From Afipia sp. (GTDB lineage Bacteria; Pseudomonadota; Alphaproteobacteria; Rhizobiales; Xanthobacteraceae): DNA of 64,000 bases. The position numbers and the translations under genes are program-made. A model generated the notes under the pieces. That model had not been told where the DNA came from. It ran no database searches and saw only the letters and a program-made list of their open reading frames with translations. The stretch is taken from positions 372,001 through 436,000 of the forward strand of contig JANQAK010000001.1 in the NCBI GenBank assembly GCA_024707075.1, written 5' to 3'. Shown here piece after piece: positions 62,596 to 64,000 of the stretch (its first letter is position 1; the number at the start of each line of letters is the position of its first letter).

Positions 62596-62629
62596 TTGAC
62601 CCCGTCAACTTATTAATTGACTCCGTCAA
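62596..62629. promoter_or_regulatory. two tandem TTGAC-N3-GTCAA operators before the MarR-GNAT gene
   Basis: Identical half-sites TTGAC/GTCAA around a 3-base spacer (CCC at 62601, TCC at 62622), repeated after 21 bases (two helical turns). This is a clear protein-binding arrangement 49 bases before the start at 62678, likely for autoregulation by the MarR domain. Confidence 0.65.
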
Positions 62630-62677
62630 CAATCTGCCCAGAATGCCCGTCGGAGCACGACGAGGCATTGTTCGCCA

Positions 62678-63613
62678 ATGGGCACACCTCCCAAAGCTGA
62701 AGACGAAACCAGGATTGCCGCGATCCGGCAGTTCAATCGCTTCTACACGCGCAGGATCGGCGTGCTCGAGCGGCACCTGCTGGAAAGCCCGTTCACGCTG
62801 ACGGAAGCCCGCGTGCTGTTCGAACTCGCGCATCGCGATGGCATTCTTGCCAAGGATATCGGAACCGAACTCGGCCTCGACCCTGGCTACCTCAGCCGCA
62901 TCGTTCAGTCCTTCATGAAAAAGGGGCTGGTGACGCGCAAGCCGGAGCCGTCCGACCGCAGGCAGTTCAAGCTGGCACTCACCGCCAAAGGCAGACAGGC
63001 CTTCGATCGCCTCGACCGTACGTCGCATCAGGAAGTCGGGAAGATGATCGCCGAACTGCCCGGCGACGGCGGCCAGCGCCTGGTGGAGGCGATGAGCGCC
63101 ATCGAGCGGCTGCTGGATGACGAGACCCACCGTGCCGACGTCGCCTTGCGCGCCCATCGGCCCGGCGACATGGGCTGGGTGGTGCAGCAGCACGGCAGGC
63201 TCTACGCGGAAGAATTCGGCTGGGACATTTCATTCGAGGCGCTGGTCGCAGACATTGTTGCGCAGTTCCTGAAGGAGTTCGATCCGCAGCGGGAACGCTG
63301 CTGGATCGCCGAGATCGACGGCAGGCAGGCCGGCTCGGTATTTCTGGTCAAGCAATCGGATGAGGTCGCGAAGCTGCGGCTGCTCATCGTCGATCCGGCG
63401 GGACGTGGTCTTGGCCTCGGCAAGCGGCTGGTCGATGAATGCATCACGTTCGCGCGGAGTTGCGGCTATCGCAGGATCACGCTGTGGACGCAAAGCATGC
63501 TGCTGGCCGCCCGCGGGATTTATGAAAATGCGGGTTTCATACGCACCGCAAGCGAGCCGCACCACAGTTTCGGACAGGATCTTGTCGGCGAGACATGGGA
63601 GCTCGACTTGTGA
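62678..63613 (+). CDS. MarR-GNAT fusion transcriptional regulator/acetyltransferase
   Basis: 311 residues. Residues ~10-145 are a MarR winged helix (FNRFYTRRIGVLERHLLESP, KDIGTELGLDPGYLSRIVQS, KKGLVTRKPEPSDRRQFKLA) and residues ~150-305 a GNAT domain with acetyl-CoA motif LLIVDPAGRGLGLGKRLVDE and YENAGFIRTASEPHHSFGQD. Such fusions are known and probably couple metabolite acetylation with gene control. Tandem palindromic operators lie directly upstream. Its stop overlaps the start of the next small ORF (TGATG). Confidence 0.87.
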   Translation: MGTPPKAEDETRIAAIRQFNRFYTRRIGVLERHLLESPFTLTEARVLFELAHRDGILAKDIGTELGLDPGYLSRIVQSFMKKGLVTRKPEPSDRRQFKLALTAKGRQAFDRLDRTSHQEVGKMIAELPGDGGQRLVEAMSAIERLLDDETHRADVALRAHRPGDMGWVVQQHGRLYAEEFGWDISFEALVADIVAQFLKEFDPQRERCWIAEIDGRQAGSVFLVKQSDEVAKLRLLIVDPAGRGLGLGKRLVDECITFARSCGYRRITLWTQSMLLAARGIYENAGFIRTASEPHHSFGQDLVGETWELDL

Positions 63614-63774
63614 TGTCCGGGCGGCGCGAACCCGAACGTCGCGTTACGCCGGAGCTCATCAGGTTTCACATGATCAACGCGCGGCGGCTTCGTCTTGAAG
63701 CGCGCGGCGATATATGCCGCCTGCTGCAAGCGGGTTTTGCGAAAATCATCCTGAAGTTATTTCGAAAACACTGA
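63613..63774 (+). CDS. small basic protein (53 aa), coupled to the MarR-GNAT gene
   Basis: The ATG overlaps the preceding stop (TGATG). The peptide MSGRREPERRVTPELIRFHM continues with INARRLRLEARGDICRLLQA and GFAKIILKLFRKH; it is Arg-rich and amphipathic. Similar small proteins with a TPE-I-H-RR-L-R-EA pattern are common in Bradyrhizobiaceae. Too short for conventional ORF cut-offs; coupling supports it. Confidence 0.55.
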   Translation: MSGRREPERRVTPELIRFHMINARRLRLEARGDICRLLQAGFAKIILKLFRKH

Positions 63775-63803
63775 CAATCGGCGCCCGAATATGGCTGGCG
63801 GTG

Positions 63804-64000
63804 TCAGGCTTTCGCCTTGCCGCGCTTCAGGTGCTCGTCCAGCCGCGGCATGATCTCGACGAAATTGCACGGCTTGGTGCGGTAGTCGAGTTGATGCGCA
63901 AGGATACCGTCCCAGCCGTCCCTGCACGCGCCGGGCGACCCCGGCAAACAGAAGATGTAAGTCGCGCCGGCGACGCCGGCCGTCGCGCGGCTCTGGATGG
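63804..64000 (-). CDS. moaB: molybdenum cofactor biosynthesis protein B, C-terminal part (cut by window edge)
   Basis: The frame is open from base 64000 to a stop at 63804. The visible 65 residues (IQSRATAGVAGATYIFCLPG, SPGACRDGWDGILAHQLDYR, TKPCNFVEIMPRLDEHLKRG) match the C-terminal end of MoaB, with the GSPGACRDGW segment that forms the molybdopterin site. It adenylates or binds molybdopterin in Moco synthesis. The N-terminus lies outside the window. Confidence 0.92.
   Translation of the reverse strand, partial: IQSRATAGVAGATYIFCLPGSPGACRDGWDGILAHQLDYRTKPCNFVEIMPRLDEHLKRGKAKA

Overview
The window is chromosomal DNA of about 63% GC from an alphaproteobacterium, most probably a member of the Nitrobacteraceae (Bradyrhizobiaceae: Bradyrhizobium, Afipia, Rhodopseudomonas, Nitrobacter). 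Grounds: a YgfZ/Tag/HD cluster, a NadQ-type NAD regulator with nadABC, two-subunit GlyQ/GlyS, DUF1236, DUF3096 and TIGR02301 proteins, an alphaproteobacterial GTTC-N7-GTTC SOS box, and abundant GTCAT-ended palindromic repeats. No plasmid, prophage, IS or CRISPR is visible. Most genes are core housekeeping genes.

Layout. 1-7300: CorA (partial), two tandem L,D-transpeptidase lipoproteins, an extensin-like protein, an acyl-CoA synthetase, a DUF1499 protein and an MBL hydrolase. 7388-12450: glutaryl-CoA dehydrogenase, a RibBX-type riboflavin enzyme, a Kef-type antiporter, DUF2147. 12539-19024: tRNA-Pro(CGG), frameshifted sua5, a D-2-hydroxyacid dehydrogenase, GNAT, two Nudix enzymes, SRAP and small conserved proteins. 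19025-20718: a repeat island with a GIY-YIG nuclease gene inside a palindromic element. 20719-34593: pyrC, the ygfZ-tag-HD-phosphatase operon, nadQ, a DUF2339 membrane protein, an AcuI-type reductase and nadABC. 34733-45144: SleB hydrolase, ppdK, small envelope proteins, and glyS/glyQ, which are separated by a second nuclease-bearing palindromic element (DUF559). 45145-53461: glyQ, S49 peptidase, a methyltransferase, polyprenyl synthase, ispE and a TPR protein. 53633-64000: ETF-QO, uracil-DNA glycosylase, a purine permease, a GT39-like protein, rnhB, a radical SAM protein with an SOS box, a MarR-GNAT fusion and moaB (partial).

The most unusual content is in the repeats. At least four families (called A, C, D and F here) follow one grammar: GTC, then an 8-10 bp GC-rich stem-loop, then CCA, usually as two inverted half-modules around a short centre. 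In one family-A copy the centre is an intact GIY-YIG nuclease gene. In the unrelated C-rich family E, one copy carries an intact DUF559 (PD-(D/E)XK) nuclease gene between inverted hairpin ends, while an empty copy sits inside the essential gene glyS. Two unrelated repeat families with unrelated nucleases in the same position suggest nuclease-driven mobility of palindromic repeats.

Data quality: five conserved genes (sua5, the DUF2339 gene, ppdK twice, glyS, uracil-DNA glycosylase) carry single-base frameshifts, several in homopolymers or GC repeats. Several encode essential or core functions, so sequencing indels are the simplest explanation and should be excluded before any pseudogene claim.
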